Source: UBA5862 sp002408105 (GTDB taxonomy: Bacteria; Pseudomonadota; Gammaproteobacteria; Pseudomonadales; UBA5862). From it: DNA of 49,320 bases. A program made the translations under genes and the position numbers. The notes under the pieces are model-generated. The model had not been told where the DNA came from, ran no database searches, and saw only the letters and a list, made by a program, of their open reading frames with translations. The stretch is from positions 1 through 49,320 of the forward strand of contig JAXHVB010000127.1 in NCBI GenBank assembly GCA_034189125.1, given 5' to 3'. Below are positions 7,461 to 16,211 of this stretch, piece after piece; the first letter of the stretch is position 1, and every line of letters starts with the position of its first letter.

Positions 7461-9434
7461 ATGAACCTACTCGGCGTGGACACCGGCGGCACCTTCACCG
7501 ACTTCGTGCTGCTCTGCGCACAAGGCCTGCGCATCCACAAGGTGCCCTCCTCACCCGCTGCGCCGGAAGAGGCCATTTTGCGCGGCATGGAAGAGCTTGG
7601 GCTGCAGGAGTTGGCCGCCAAAGGGGAATTGGTGATCGTGCACGGTTCCACGGTCGCAACCAACGCTGTGCTTGAGGGCAAAGGCGCCCGCACCGCGTTC
7701 GTGACCAACAAGGGCTTCGCGGACCTGCTCGCGCTCGGGCGCCAAGCCCGGGCGGACCTCTACAACCTGACCCCGGAGCGCGGCGGCTCACCGGTGCCGG
7801 CAGACCTCTGTGTCGAGGTTGCCCTACGCCGGGACCACCTGGGGATGGCGCTCGAGCCGCTGACCGATGCCGCCCTCGATGCACTGGAACACAAGCTCAT
7901 GCGCATCAAGCCTGAGTCGGTTGCGGTCAGCTTGCTGTTCAGCTTCGTGGCCAGCGAGGATGAGCAGCGCATCGCCGAGCGCCTGCGCGCCGCGGGCTTC
8001 AACGTCTGCTGCTCCCACGAGGTCCTGCCGGAATACCGGGAGTACGAGCGCGGCATCGCCACCTGGCTCAACGCCCGCCTGGGCCCATTGGTCGGTCGCT
8101 ACTTGCGGGCACTCCAGTCGGCCCTGTCCCCAGCCCCGCTGCGGGTGATGCAGTCGAATGGCGGCACCTTGAGCGGCTCACAGGCAGCCGAGCGTGCAGT
8201 CAACTTGCTCTTGTCCGGGCCCGCAGGTGGATTGGCCGCGGCACGCCATTGGGCCGAACAGCTTGGCATTGAGCGCATGCTCAGTTTCGACATGGGCGGA
8301 ACCTCCACGGACGTGGCACTGGTCACATCGCCGCCGACACTCACCACCGAGGCCCGCATCGCCGGCTGGCCCGTGGCCGTGCCCATGGTCGACATCCACA
8401 CCATTGGTGCCGGCGGCGGCTCAATCGCCGGGCTCGACGCGGGCGGCGCACTGTTGGTGGGCCCTGAGTCGGCCGGCGCGTTCCCTGGCCCTGCTTGCTA
8501 CGGAAAGGGGGGTCGGTGCCCGACAGTCACCGATGCCAATGCTGTACTCGGCCGACTGCCCGCGGCCACCCGCTTGGGGGGCGACCTGGAACTGGACCTG
8601 GAAGCGGCCAGGGCCGCAGTCGCCACCCTGGCCGCATCCATGCAACTTGACCTTGAGGCAGCGGCACTCGGAATTGTGCAAATCGCGGACGAACGGATGG
8701 CGCGGGCCGTGCGACAGATTTCGGTCGGGCGCGGGTTGGACCCACAAGGAATGACCCTGTGTTGCTTCGGCGGCGCCGGGGGTCTGCATGTCTGCAGCTT
8801 GGCGGACCGGCTTGGGATCAGTCGGGCCTTGATCCCGCTCCACGCCGGCGTGCTCTCGGCTTTCGGGATGCTGGTGGCTCCCATGGAGGTGCACCGCTCA
8901 CGGACCCACATCCGCCCACTCGAAGGCCTCTCTGGCGCCGAAGTGCAGCAACTGCTCGAACCCTTGGAGCGTTCCGCAAGATCCGAGTTGATCGCGGCCG
9001 GCGCCAATGCTGCTGCCCTGCAGGTTCGAGCATGCCTGGAACTGCGCTATACCGGCCAGAGCCATACACTGACGCTGCATGAGTTGGAACCTCAGCACGC
9101 GGCGGCCGGCTTCCACCAGGCGCACCGAAACCGCTTCGGGCACGACCTGGCCTTGCCGATCGAGCTGGTCACGCTGAGACTGTCAGCGCAGGATCCGGCA
9201 CCGTCGATTCGGCTCGCGCCCTGGGCGCCTGCCGCCGTTGACCCGAAACCGCCCTGCAAGGTGCACGGGATCAAGCAACCAGTTCCCATTCTGGACCGCA
9301 CCAGCCTGGCCTGTCACCAGCGTGTGGAGGGACCAGCAATCATCACCGAGGCGGTCTCAACCACCTGGGTGGCACCTGGATGGTCGGCTCAAGTGCATGA
9401 TCAGGGCCAGGTGCTGCTGGAGCGGACTCAATAG
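7461..9434 (+). CDS. Hydantoinase A / 5-oxoprolinase family protein (orphan HyuA)
   Basis: A 657-residue protein of the HyuA/oxoprolinase family, ATP-dependent enzymes that open cyclic amides such as hydantoins or 5-oxoproline. The N-terminal actin-like phosphate loop MNLLGVDTGGTFTDFVLL, the second nucleotide-binding element FDMGGTSTDVALV (about residue 275) and the metal/ATP-associated segment HTIGAGGGSIAGLD (about residue 315) are all intact, and the C-terminal beta-rich domain is full length. ATG 7461 is chosen over TTG 7449 because it begins the conserved motif. No HyuB partner gene is adjacent; HyuA usually works with HyuB, either fused or next door, so the substrate and activity cannot be assigned. 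Alternatives in the superfamily include acetone carboxylase beta-like proteins. Confidence 0.88.
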   Translation: MNLLGVDTGGTFTDFVLLCAQGLRIHKVPSSPAAPEEAILRGMEELGLQELAAKGELVIVHGSTVATNAVLEGKGARTAFVTNKGFADLLALGRQARADLYNLTPERGGSPVPADLCVEVALRRDHLGMALEPLTDAALDALEHKLMRIKPESVAVSLLFSFVASEDEQRIAERLRAAGFNVCCSHEVLPEYREYERGIATWLNARLGPLVGRYLRALQSALSPAPLRVMQSNGGTLSGSQAAERAVNLLLSGPAGGLAAARHWAEQLGIERMLSFDMGGTSTDVALVTSPPTLTTEARIAGWPVAVPMVDIHTIGAGGGSIAGLDAGGALLVGPESAGAFPGPACYGKGGRCPTVTDANAVLGRLPAATRLGGDLELDLEAARAAVATLAASMQLDLEAAALGIVQIADERMARAVRQISVGRGLDPQGMTLCCFGGAGGLHVCSLADRLGISRALIPLHAGVLSAFGMLVAPMEVHRSRTHIRPLEGLSGAEVQQLLEPLERSARSELIAAGANAAALQVRACLELRYTGQSHTLTLHELEPQHAAAGFHQAHRNRFGHDLALPIELVTLRLSAQDPAPSIRLAPWAPAAVDPKPPCKVHGIKQPVPILDRTSLACHQRVEGPAIITEAVSTTWVAPGWSAQVHDQGQVLLERTQ

Positions 9435-9448
9435 TGCGGCTTCCCCTG

Positions 9449-9509
9449 GCGCTTTGTAGGCTCACCCCGGCGACAGAGCGCAGCAAAAAAAAGCCGCGCT
9501 ACAAAGCGC
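9449..9509. repeat. 11-bp inverted repeat after the hyuA-like gene
   Basis: GCGCTTTGTAG at 9449-9459 recurs as its reverse complement at 9499-9509, with 39 nt between. The right copy overlaps the stem of the minus-strand terminator. A plus-strand transcript leaving the hyuA-like gene could fold into this long hairpin, possibly ending or protecting the mRNA; there is no following T-run. Confidence 0.5.
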
Positions 9510-9513
9510 GGCT
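9485..9513 (-). terminator. Rho-independent terminator of the TonB2 locus / lipoprotein gene
   Basis: Read on the minus strand, a perfect 9-bp stem AGCCGCGCT/AGCGCGGCT (9513-9505 and 9500-9492) with a 4-nt loop is followed directly by eight T residues (the last pairs into the stem base). It lies 59 nt downstream of the lipoprotein stop codon and fits an intrinsic terminator closing the whole leftward locus. Confidence 0.9.
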
Positions 9514-9572
9514 CAAGCTGTGTTTCTACCCAGCTACCGGCCATCAAGCGGTAGCCAGTGGGTTGCGATGGA

Positions 9573-10985
9573 TCAGAGGCTGCCCTCAATGGTCCAGCCG
9601 TCCCACCAGGGTGCGGTCTCACCGGGCTCAACTGCACCCACGTAGTCGGTCGCGTCGAGGAAGGTCGCGTCCGCCGTATCGGCAGCGCTGTAGTCGGCAA
9701 CTGCAGCCAGGCTCGCAGCAGCATCGGTCGCGGCGTAGTTCGAGTCGAGGGCAGGATCAACCTCAGTGACGGAGCTGACTGCAGAGCTCAGCACATCGGC
9801 ACCAAAGTCTTCATTGGTGGCCGTTTCGTCGTCGGCAACAAGCGATGCACCACAGTTGAACAGGGTGTCGATCATCAGCAGCTCGGTGTCGATGATTGCC
9901 CCAGTCGCGGCGTCGTCGATGTCCAGACAAGCATCAAACCCGGTGACAATGCTGTTGTAGAGGTAGACACCGGATCCGACCTTGAGCCGCACGCCGGTAT
10001 CGCTGACACCGGTCTGACCGACAAAAGTGAAGTTCGCCAGCACGGGCTTCGAGCGCGGCGTTGCGTCGTTGCTGGGCCCGGCGTTGTCGGCTTCGATTCC
10101 GTGGTCCGCTTCGTCGTTCGCGTGAACCACCAGACCGTATTGCAGGTTGCCCTGATACCCTTCGTCCCAATCAACGCTGTCGTCCGAGTTGGAGGTGAGC
10201 ACCAGATGGCTGACGTTCACGGTGCCGCCGAAAAACTCGACCCCGTCATCGGAGTTGTTGTGGACTTGGACATAGTCAACTTCAGTGCCACTGCCGACAG
10301 ACATGAAAGAGATGCCGTTCAGCTCGTTGTCGGGGGAGACTTCATAGCCGGCCTCGGCAACCACCACATACCGAAGCACGCCGCTGTCGTCGGCAGGGTC
10401 CGTGCCACCGAAGAAGCCCACACCACCCTCGCCCTCAATGTTGCAGGGCGTGCCGCACAGGTTGCTTGGGGCAAAGCCCTGAATCACAAGACCTCCCCAC
10501 TCGCCACGGCCATCATAGCCATCATCGGCAGAGCTGAAGATAATGGGAGCATCGGCGGTCCCCTGGGCATTGATTTGCGAGCCGCGGGTGATGATCAATG
10601 CATCTGCGGTGCGACCCACGATGTGGGTACCAGCTTCGATGGTCAGGACCACGTTGTTGGCATCGGCGGGGGTAGTCAACTCCTGGTTCCCGTTGCCCAC
10701 AATGACGTTTCCGCGCAGTGCCCAGATGGTGTCAGAAGAGAGGGTCTGATTTGAGTCGATGGTGGCGCTGATTTCACAAACGTCGGTGCCGTTCGACTGC
10801 ACCAGCGCAGTGGTCCAGGTGGGGCAGGTGGACAGGGTGGTAGACCCGCCGCCAGTGCTTCCACCATCGGACGTGCCGGTGCTGCCGACAGTGATGTTGA
10901 TGTTGACGTCGTCTTCACCGCAACCGGCGACAGCCAGCATGCCGCTGGCGACCAGCACTGAAGTGAACAATTTCGAACGGTTCAT
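9573..10985 (-). CDS. Predicted beta-helix-like lipoprotein, partner of the adjacent TonB-dependent receptor
   Basis: A 470-residue exported protein; start at ATG 10985 with GGAGA upstream. Residues 1-21 form a type II signal peptide, MNRSKLFTSVLVASGMLAVAG, ending in lipobox VAGC with Cys22, so it should be lipid-anchored. A Gly/Ser/Thr-rich linker follows. The body has repeated short beta-strand units with Asn/Asp/Gly turns (NNVVLTIEAGTHI, YVVVAEAGYEV, VDYVQVHNNSDDGVEFFGG, VSHLVLTSNSDDSVDWDEG), a pattern typical of right-handed parallel beta-helices. The protein is very acidic and poor in Lys, and contains few Cys (TCPTW, DVCEI, NLCGTPC, DACLD) that may form disulphides. It is the last gene of the TonB2 locus and has its own Pho-box-like promoter. 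I infer a surface or periplasmic ligand-binding role; no enzyme motif is recognised. Confidence 0.75.
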   Translation of the reverse strand: MNRSKLFTSVLVASGMLAVAGCGEDDVNINITVGSTGTSDGGSTGGGSTTLSTCPTWTTALVQSNGTDVCEISATIDSNQTLSSDTIWALRGNVIVGNGNQELTTPADANNVVLTIEAGTHIVGRTADALIITRGSQINAQGTADAPIIFSSADDGYDGRGEWGGLVIQGFAPSNLCGTPCNIEGEGGVGFFGGTDPADDSGVLRYVVVAEAGYEVSPDNELNGISFMSVGSGTEVDYVQVHNNSDDGVEFFGGTVNVSHLVLTSNSDDSVDWDEGYQGNLQYGLVVHANDEADHGIEADNAGPSNDATPRSKPVLANFTFVGQTGVSDTGVRLKVGSGVYLYNSIVTGFDACLDIDDAATGAIIDTELLMIDTLFNCGASLVADDETATNEDFGADVLSSAVSSVTEVDPALDSNYAATDAAASLAAVADYSAADTADATFLDATDYVGAVEPGETAPWWDGWTIEGSL

Positions 10986-11034
10986 ACCAAATCTCCTCGA
11001 TTCTCGAACTCGGAGCCTGCTCGTGAAAGCGGGC

Positions 11035-11068
11035 AGTCTAGGGTTGCAATGTGACAGTACGGTGAAGC
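11035..11068 (-). promoter_or_regulatory. Pho-box-like element and -10 hexamer upstream of the lipoprotein gene
   Basis: On the minus strand the sequence GCTTCAC-CGTA-CTGTCAC (11068-11051) resembles the PhoB consensus of two CTGTCAT/C repeats separated by 4 nt. Exactly 10 nt further stands TAGACT (11040-11035), a -10-like hexamer at the distance used by PhoB-activated promoters. The element sits just after the receptor stop codon and about 50 nt before the lipoprotein start. It shares the 14-mer TGCAATGTGACAGT (plus strand) with the element at 19401. Confidence 0.6.
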
Positions 11069-11070
11069 GC

Positions 11071-14000
11071 TCAGTCGCGGCCGGGGGCCCAACTGATGGA
11101 TGCACTCAAGGTCCGGCCCTCGGTGTAGGAACGGAAAGTCTTGCCGCCCTGAGTGAACTCGACCTCATCATCCAGCAGGTTGTCGATCGCCGCCTTGAGC
11201 GTCCATTCGGGGCTGAGCGCCACTTCATAGGTCAGGTCGATCAGGGCACGGGGCTGCTCTTTGACATTGGGCAGGTCCCCAACACCCACGTCCGAGATCC
11301 GCTCTCCCGCCTGGTTGAACAGCAGGGTCACCTTTTGCCCGGACAGCAGGTGGTCATAGCCAAGCTGTAAATTGATCACGTACGGGGATTGGCCTTGCAG
11401 TTCCCGCTCGGTTTCACCTGAAACGCCTCCGGCGGCTCCGAGCTCGACTTCCGAGTCGATCCAGGAGTAGTTTCCGCTCACAAACAGCAACTGGTCTTCG
11501 GTCTCACCAAGATAGAACTCTTTGCGGAAATCAATCTCGATGCCGTAATTGGTGGCGCTTTCTGCATTCTCGAAGGTGCGCGCACCCAGTGCAGTGCCAG
11601 ATGCGGCGGTGAGCACCTGCTCGATCGGCTGATCAAAGTCTTTGTAAAAGAGCGCAACGGAGACACTCTCCGCAGTTGAGAAATACCACTCCCAGCGCAG
11701 GTCGAAGCTGTCCACCGTGGCCTGCTTAAGGTCTGGATTGCCACGCACCAGGTAGTCGAATTCCGGGTGGATGTACACGGCATTGGACAGCTCCTTAAAG
11801 TCCGGACGCGACACCGTTTGGGAATATCCGAAGCGCAGCTGTTGGTCATCGGTGAAGTTCCAGGCCACGGAAGCAGCGGGCATCAGGTCGGTGTTGTCGA
11901 GGCTCGCGGTCTCCGGTGCACCGGTCAGGAAGTCCGCGGTTCTCACCTCCTGGTCAGAGGATTCGATGCGGGCACCGACCATGACGCGGTAGATGCCATC
12001 GAAATCCGTGTCCAGCATGAGGTATCCGGCGAGAATGTCCCATTCGGCCTGGTAGCGGTCCGATGCGGTGGTTTCATTGCTCAGCACGTACTTTCCGGGG
12101 CCGATGTTGCCAGGAGACAACACCTCTTCCAGGTTGGGGTTGACGATCAGCGCCTGTTCCTCGGCACTGCTGCCACTCGAATCCCATTTGAAACCGAACC
12201 GAAGGGATTCGGACTCCCGCTCCTTGGTGGTGTAGGCCATTCCACCTTTCAGGTCGGCAAACACACCCTCGCCGAACTCAAGCGGAAGGGTCAGGTCGAC
12301 CCCCAAATCGTGGGTGACATCGTCCAGTGCTTCAAAGCGCCGCTCCAAGGTGGCGTCGAAAAACTCAAGCACACCATCACCCGGTGGACGAAAGTCAATG
12401 TAGTCGTAGGTGCGCCGGTCCGGGGAATCGCGCTCTGCCTTGGAATAGGTGTACCGCCAGTTCAGCTGAAGGTCTTGAGCCTCTGCGAACAGGTGTTCGC
12501 CGAGGAATTGCTGGATGAAGACTTGACGCTCGACCCAGGCGAGGTCGAACTCGCGCGCCAGCTGGTCGTTCTCACCGTCGAACCCGTCACGGTATTTGGT
12601 TGAAGACGAGGACTTGCGCACCAGCAAGGTGTTGCTGTCGAGGCGGTGGTCAAAACCAAAGATGCCGCCGAAACTCAGCATTCCACCGAGTTCAATGTCG
12701 TTGGAAGCACGCAGATAGGAGAAATCATCCTGCAATGTGAGGTTGCCTGTATCAATGATGTACTCGCGCTCGACGCCATCATCCTGTACGGACCATTCGT
12801 TCTTGTAGCGGACGGAAGCGAGGAAGCCCCATTCGGAATCTGAACCCAGGTCATAGCGATTGCCCAGCGTCCACTCGATGCCGAAGTCCGGGTTCGCGGT
12901 CTCTTCTTCAATGTTGTAGTTGTTTTCGAAAGACTCCCCCAAGGATTCGATCAGGAAAGGGTCAAGCCCACCCGGATTGAAGACTGGATCGTAGGGGGAG
13001 ATCTCGATGCGACCATTTTGTGTCACCGCGTCGACCAGCAGTGGCAGGTCGCGATCGCCATCGTCGAACCCGAGGAAATCGGTGTCGCTGCCGTCGTAGC
13101 TCACCACATCATCGCCCGTGGCCACGCTGTTGTATCCCACCGACAACGACAGTTCGTTGGTGAATGCGTCTGGGTAGGTCTTGGTGGTCAGACGAACCGT
13201 GCCCCCAGCGGCATCTCCGGGCAGGTCCGGCGTGTAGCTTTTTTGCACTTCGATCTGGTCGACCACGGCAGAGGGAAACAGGTCGAGCGGCACAACCCGA
13301 CGGGTCGGATCTGTGCTTGGCATGGCGGCACCGTTGAGGGTGGTCCCCGTATAGCGTCCACCCAGGCCGCGCACCACGACAAACTTGTTGTCTTCCACCG
13401 TGAGCCCGGCCACCCGTTTAAGGGCCGATGCGACATTGCTGTCTCCGAAGCGGGCCAGTTGCTCCGTGTCCAGCACATCCAGAACCGCTTGCGCGCTGCG
13501 CTCGGATTCGGTACCGGTGTCTGGGGCATAGGTGGCCACCGCAACCACCTCTTCAATCGGGCCGCCAGCAGATTCACCCCCGAGTTGTACCCGAGTGGAG
13601 ACCGCCACGTTCGCCGGCACCCGCAACGCATCGAGGTTGCGGGCACTGTAGTCGGGATGGGCGATGGTCAGGCTGTAGGTACCCCGGGGGACCCGCAACG
13701 AAAAATTGCCATCGAAGTCGGTGGTGGCCGATAGGTCCAGCCCTTCGACAAACACCACCGCGCCTTCGATGGGCGATCCAGTCGCGCCGGACAGCACCTG
13801 CCCCTCAATGGATCCGGTGGGCATCGCATCGGTGGATCCGGGGACGAAGGTCGTGACCTCAACCGCAGGTGATCCCTGCGCCGAGAGGTTCACGCTGATG
13901 TCAGCGCCCTCGGCATCCACAGCCGTGCTGAACTCGAAGCGCGCCTCGGTGCCGTCGGCGGCCCGAACCTGAACCTCATGGGTCCCCGCGTCCACATCGA

Positions 14001-14175
14001 AGACCACCACGCCAGCAGCGTCGGCGGTCGCCCGCTCGCCGTTCAGTGTGACCTGAGCGGCGGACGTTGGTGCGCCGTTGGAGAAGAGGTACAGCGCGAC
14101 CTCACCCGCATGAACCGGGCTGATACCAGTTGCGAGTAGGCCGACGTACAAAGGAAGCGGCTTTTTCTTGAACAT
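11071..14175 (-). CDS. TonB-dependent outer-membrane receptor with carboxypeptidase-regulatory-like domain
   Basis: A 1034-residue TonB-dependent receptor. Order of parts: signal peptide (residues 1-23, ending SPVHA); a small Ig/PEGA-like domain (VTLNGERATADAAGVVVFDVDAGTHEVQV); a carboxypeptidase-D regulatory-like fold (about 120-200, SIEGQVLSGATGSPIEGAVVFVEG); a probable TonB-box region near EEVVAVA (about 210); the plug (SNVASALKRVAGLTVEDNKFVVVRGLGGRYTGTTLNG, and IEVQKSYTPDLPGDAAGGTV); then a 22-strand-type barrel with the receptor-like sequence FGYSQTVSRPDFKEL and VRGNPDLKQATVDSFDLRWEWYF. The C-terminus ends ASISWAPGRD rather than in a terminal Phe. It lies directly downstream of its own TonB/ExbBD genes and upstream of a lipoprotein gene, with a Pho-box-like promoter of its own. 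Ligand unknown; regulation suggests a phosphorus-containing compound. Confidence 0.92.
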   Translation of the reverse strand: MFKKKPLPLYVGLLATGISPVHAGEVALYLFSNGAPTSAAQVTLNGERATADAAGVVVFDVDAGTHEVQVRAADGTEARFEFSTAVDAEGADISVNLSAQGSPAVEVTTFVPGSTDAMPTGSIEGQVLSGATGSPIEGAVVFVEGLDLSATTDFDGNFSLRVPRGTYSLTIAHPDYSARNLDALRVPANVAVSTRVQLGGESAGGPIEEVVAVATYAPDTGTESERSAQAVLDVLDTEQLARFGDSNVASALKRVAGLTVEDNKFVVVRGLGGRYTGTTLNGAAMPSTDPTRRVVPLDLFPSAVVDQIEVQKSYTPDLPGDAAGGTVRLTTKTYPDAFTNELSLSVGYNSVATGDDVVSYDGSDTDFLGFDDGDRDLPLLVDAVTQNGRIEISPYDPVFNPGGLDPFLIESLGESFENNYNIEEETANPDFGIEWTLGNRYDLGSDSEWGFLASVRYKNEWSVQDDGVEREYIIDTGNLTLQDDFSYLRASNDIELGGMLSFGGIFGFDHRLDSNTLLVRKSSSSTKYRDGFDGENDQLAREFDLAWVERQVFIQQFLGEHLFAEAQDLQLNWRYTYSKAERDSPDRRTYDYIDFRPPGDGVLEFFDATLERRFEALDDVTHDLGVDLTLPLEFGEGVFADLKGGMAYTTKERESESLRFGFKWDSSGSSAEEQALIVNPNLEEVLSPGNIGPGKYVLSNETTASDRYQAEWDILAGYLMLDTDFDGIYRVMVGARIESSDQEVRTADFLTGAPETASLDNTDLMPAASVAWNFTDDQQLRFGYSQTVSRPDFKELSNAVYIHPEFDYLVRGNPDLKQATVDSFDLRWEWYFSTAESVSVALFYKDFDQPIEQVLTAASGTALGARTFENAESATNYGIEIDFRKEFYLGETEDQLLFVSGNYSWIDSEVELGAAGGVSGETERELQGQSPYVINLQLGYDHLLSGQKVTLLFNQAGERISDVGVGDLPNVKEQPRALIDLTYEVALSPEWTLKAAIDNLLDDEVEFTQGGKTFRSYTEGRTLSASISWAPGRD

Positions 14176-14253
14176 GGGAGATTCCTAAGCACAGGGAAGA
14201 GCGCCCGCTGCGGGTTGGAACACCAGCCAAAGCGGGTACCTGAACGGCGAGAA

Positions 14254-14287
14254 AGCCTAGCTCGGGAATGTGTCGGTTTAATGAAAA
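14254..14287 (-). promoter_or_regulatory. Pho-box-like element and -10 hexamer upstream of the TonB-dependent receptor gene
   Basis: On the minus strand TTTTCAT-TAAA-CCGACAC (14287-14270) fits the PhoB repeat pattern with two weaker positions in the second half. It is followed after exactly 10 nt by TAGGCT (14259-14254). The element lies in the 135-nt gap between the TPR gene and the receptor gene, with a leader of roughly 70 nt. Of the three elements in this locus it is the weakest in the CTGTCAC half but the strongest in the upstream half. Confidence 0.5.
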
Positions 14288-14310
14288 CCAGAAGGAATGT
14301 CTTACAGGGG

Positions 14311-15594
14311 TCAACTATTGCTGGCGGCTTGCAAGGCCGCGCTGCGGGCCTGCTCCTGGTCAATGAACTTCAGCCACTGGCTGGCCAGCTTCTCACTGGC
14401 GTCGTGGGACTGGGCCTGTTGGAATGCCTGGGTCGCACCGCGGTAGTTTTCCGCGTTGTAGCGGGCCAACCCCTGGAGCACATAGGGCAGCTCGGGTCGG
14501 CGCAGACCTCCCTTGAGCAGCGCCTTACCCGCAGCGACATCGGCCGCCTCCCAGTGCTGCAGATCAAGCTCAATTTGAGCCAATTGCACGTACAGGTTGC
14601 CGTCGTCGGACATCCCAGCGGCCTCACTTAGAACCTCCACAGCGCGGTCATATTGCTTCGCGCTGATCAACGCATCCGCGAACAACTCCAGATTGCGGCG
14701 GTCGCGGGGCATTCGTTCGGCACTGAGCGCTCCATTGAGTACCTCGACGGCCTTCACGGGCACACCCTGGGCCAGCAACAGTTGCGCGAAGGAGTAAAAG
14801 TCGTTGGGTTTCTCCAGCACGCCTTGCTCGTATGCAGCTTCGAGTGTGGCCAGCTGTTTTTCTTCCTGACCGAGTTCAGCGTACACCGCGCCGAGCTGAA
14901 TCCAGTACTCACGCTTGGGGTTGATTTCCAAGAGGGTGCGCAGAACATCGCGCATGGCGACAAAATCGTTCTGCTGGTAATGGGCCGCTCGCAACAGCAG
15001 GTACCAGTTTTCCCGCGGCTCGCGGCCCTGTGCCTCGGCCAATTCAATGGCCGCGCGAACAGGCGGAACCACCTCGTCATACTGGCCGAGTTGATAGTGC
15101 GCCTGGCCGAGGAGCAGAAGGGCATCGATCCCAGGCTCTTCAGTCTGCTCAAACCATGCCCGCAACGGCACGAGGGCCGCTGCGTAGTCCTCTTGAATGA
15201 AACGAATTTTCGCGAGGCTGAACAGGGTATTGCGCCGCAATGACTCGGGAACGGCTTGCATTGCCAGGATGGATGCATAGGCCGACGCCGCAGCGTCGTA
15301 CTGTTCCTGGCCGTAGTGGATGTAGGCCTTGAGGTTCAAGGCCATCGCCGCTTCATAGTCATTGCTGGCGCGCTCCTGTACCCGTTCGAGCAGCTGCAGG
15401 GCGCTGTCAACTTCCCCAGCATCGGCCAATTCCTGCACCCGGTTCAGACGCCTGTAGGCGTCTTGGCTGATGGTTTGGGTGCGCTTGGTGCGCGGCGGCT
15501 CTTCTTCTGCCACAGCGGGGCTGAATCCGGACCCAAACAGCAAGGTGCCACTGACCAGCAAGGCGCACCCGGTGCGAAACCATTTGTCCCACAT
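14311..15594 (-). CDS. TPR-repeat periplasmic protein of the TonB2 system
   Basis: A 427-residue protein with a signal peptide (MWDKWFRTGCALLVSGTLLFGSG...AVAEEE) followed by tandem tetratricopeptide-like repeats across nearly its whole length, for example DAGEVDSALQLLERVQERA, GQEQYDAAASAYASIL, LGQYDEVVPPVRAAIELA and NYRGATQAFQQAQSHDAS. The frame opens at GTG 15603 inside the tonB stop (GTGA overlap), but ATG 15594 has GGTGA at good distance and begins the signal peptide, so I use it. TPR proteins are found at this position in TtpC-TonB2 operons of Vibrio and Shewanella type, where they are thought to act in the periplasm with TonB. Function here is inferred from that context. Confidence 0.85.
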   Translation of the reverse strand: MWDKWFRTGCALLVSGTLLFGSGFSPAVAEEEPPRTKRTQTISQDAYRRLNRVQELADAGEVDSALQLLERVQERASNDYEAAMALNLKAYIHYGQEQYDAAASAYASILAMQAVPESLRRNTLFSLAKIRFIQEDYAAALVPLRAWFEQTEEPGIDALLLLGQAHYQLGQYDEVVPPVRAAIELAEAQGREPRENWYLLLRAAHYQQNDFVAMRDVLRTLLEINPKREYWIQLGAVYAELGQEEKQLATLEAAYEQGVLEKPNDFYSFAQLLLAQGVPVKAVEVLNGALSAERMPRDRRNLELFADALISAKQYDRAVEVLSEAAGMSDDGNLYVQLAQIELDLQHWEAADVAAGKALLKGGLRRPELPYVLQGLARYNAENYRGATQAFQQAQSHDASEKLASQWLKFIDQEQARSAALQAASNS

Positions 15595-15599
15595 AGGAA

Positions 15600-16211
15600 T
15601 CACCGTTCCAACTCGAACCGAATCAAATTGCGCACGCCAGCAACGTCGATTGCGTCCCCGTTGACCACCTTGGGTTTGTACTTGAACTTCTTGACCGCAT
15701 CGAGGGCTGCCTGTTCAAACATGCCTGGCGGCTGAGCCTCGATCACACGCGGATCGATGACGTTGCCCGCTCGGGTCACCGTAAACTCGACCAGCACATA
15801 GCCTTCAATGCCGCGGGCCAGCGCGCGGCGCGGATACGTTGGAGCCACTTTGAGAATCGGCAGGTACTCCCCGTCGCTGTCACCACCGACCATGCCCGAA
15901 CTGAGGCCAACATCGGTTTCCATTGGCACAGCCCCCAGGGCAAACTCGGAGTCACTGCTCACCTGGGCCCGCTCCATCCGCGGAGTCTCGGGGGTGGGCG
16001 GCGGCTCAGGGGGCGGCGGCGGTTTGGGCGGGGTCCGCTTCTTGGTCTCCACCTGTTCCTGCTGCTTAACCCGCACAAAGTCCACCACGTGGCCGGTCGG
16101 CGTGTCGGTCAGCGCTTCTTTTCCCGTTTCGATCAGCGTCTGCATCAGATAGAAAATCAGCAGGCTGACAACCGCCGCACACAGGAACGCGATGGGATAA
16201 CGCAGGATCAC
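15600..16211 (-). CDS. tonB: TonB family energy transducer (TonB2 type)
   Basis: A 203-residue TonB protein that carries proton-motive energy from ExbB/ExbD to outer-membrane receptors. It has one N-terminal membrane segment (about residues 6-24, PIAFLCAAVVSLLIFYLMQ) lacking the SxxxH motif of classical E. coli TonB, a short Pro-rich spacer (KKRTPPKPPPPPEPPPTPET, about residues 58-77), and a complete C-terminal domain with PILKVAPTYPRRALARGIEGYVLVEFTV and the YKP motif in KKFKYKPKVVNG. The short length and first-segment sequence match TonB2-type proteins. It starts at GTG 16211, overlapping the exbD stop by GTGA. Confidence 0.93.
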   Translation of the reverse strand: MILRYPIAFLCAAVVSLLIFYLMQTLIETGKEALTDTPTGHVVDFVRVKQQEQVETKKRTPPKPPPPPEPPPTPETPRMERAQVSSDSEFALGAVPMETDVGLSSGMVGGDSDGEYLPILKVAPTYPRRALARGIEGYVLVEFTVTRAGNVIDPRVIEAQPPGMFEQAALDAVKKFKYKPKVVNGDAIDVAGVRNLIRFELER

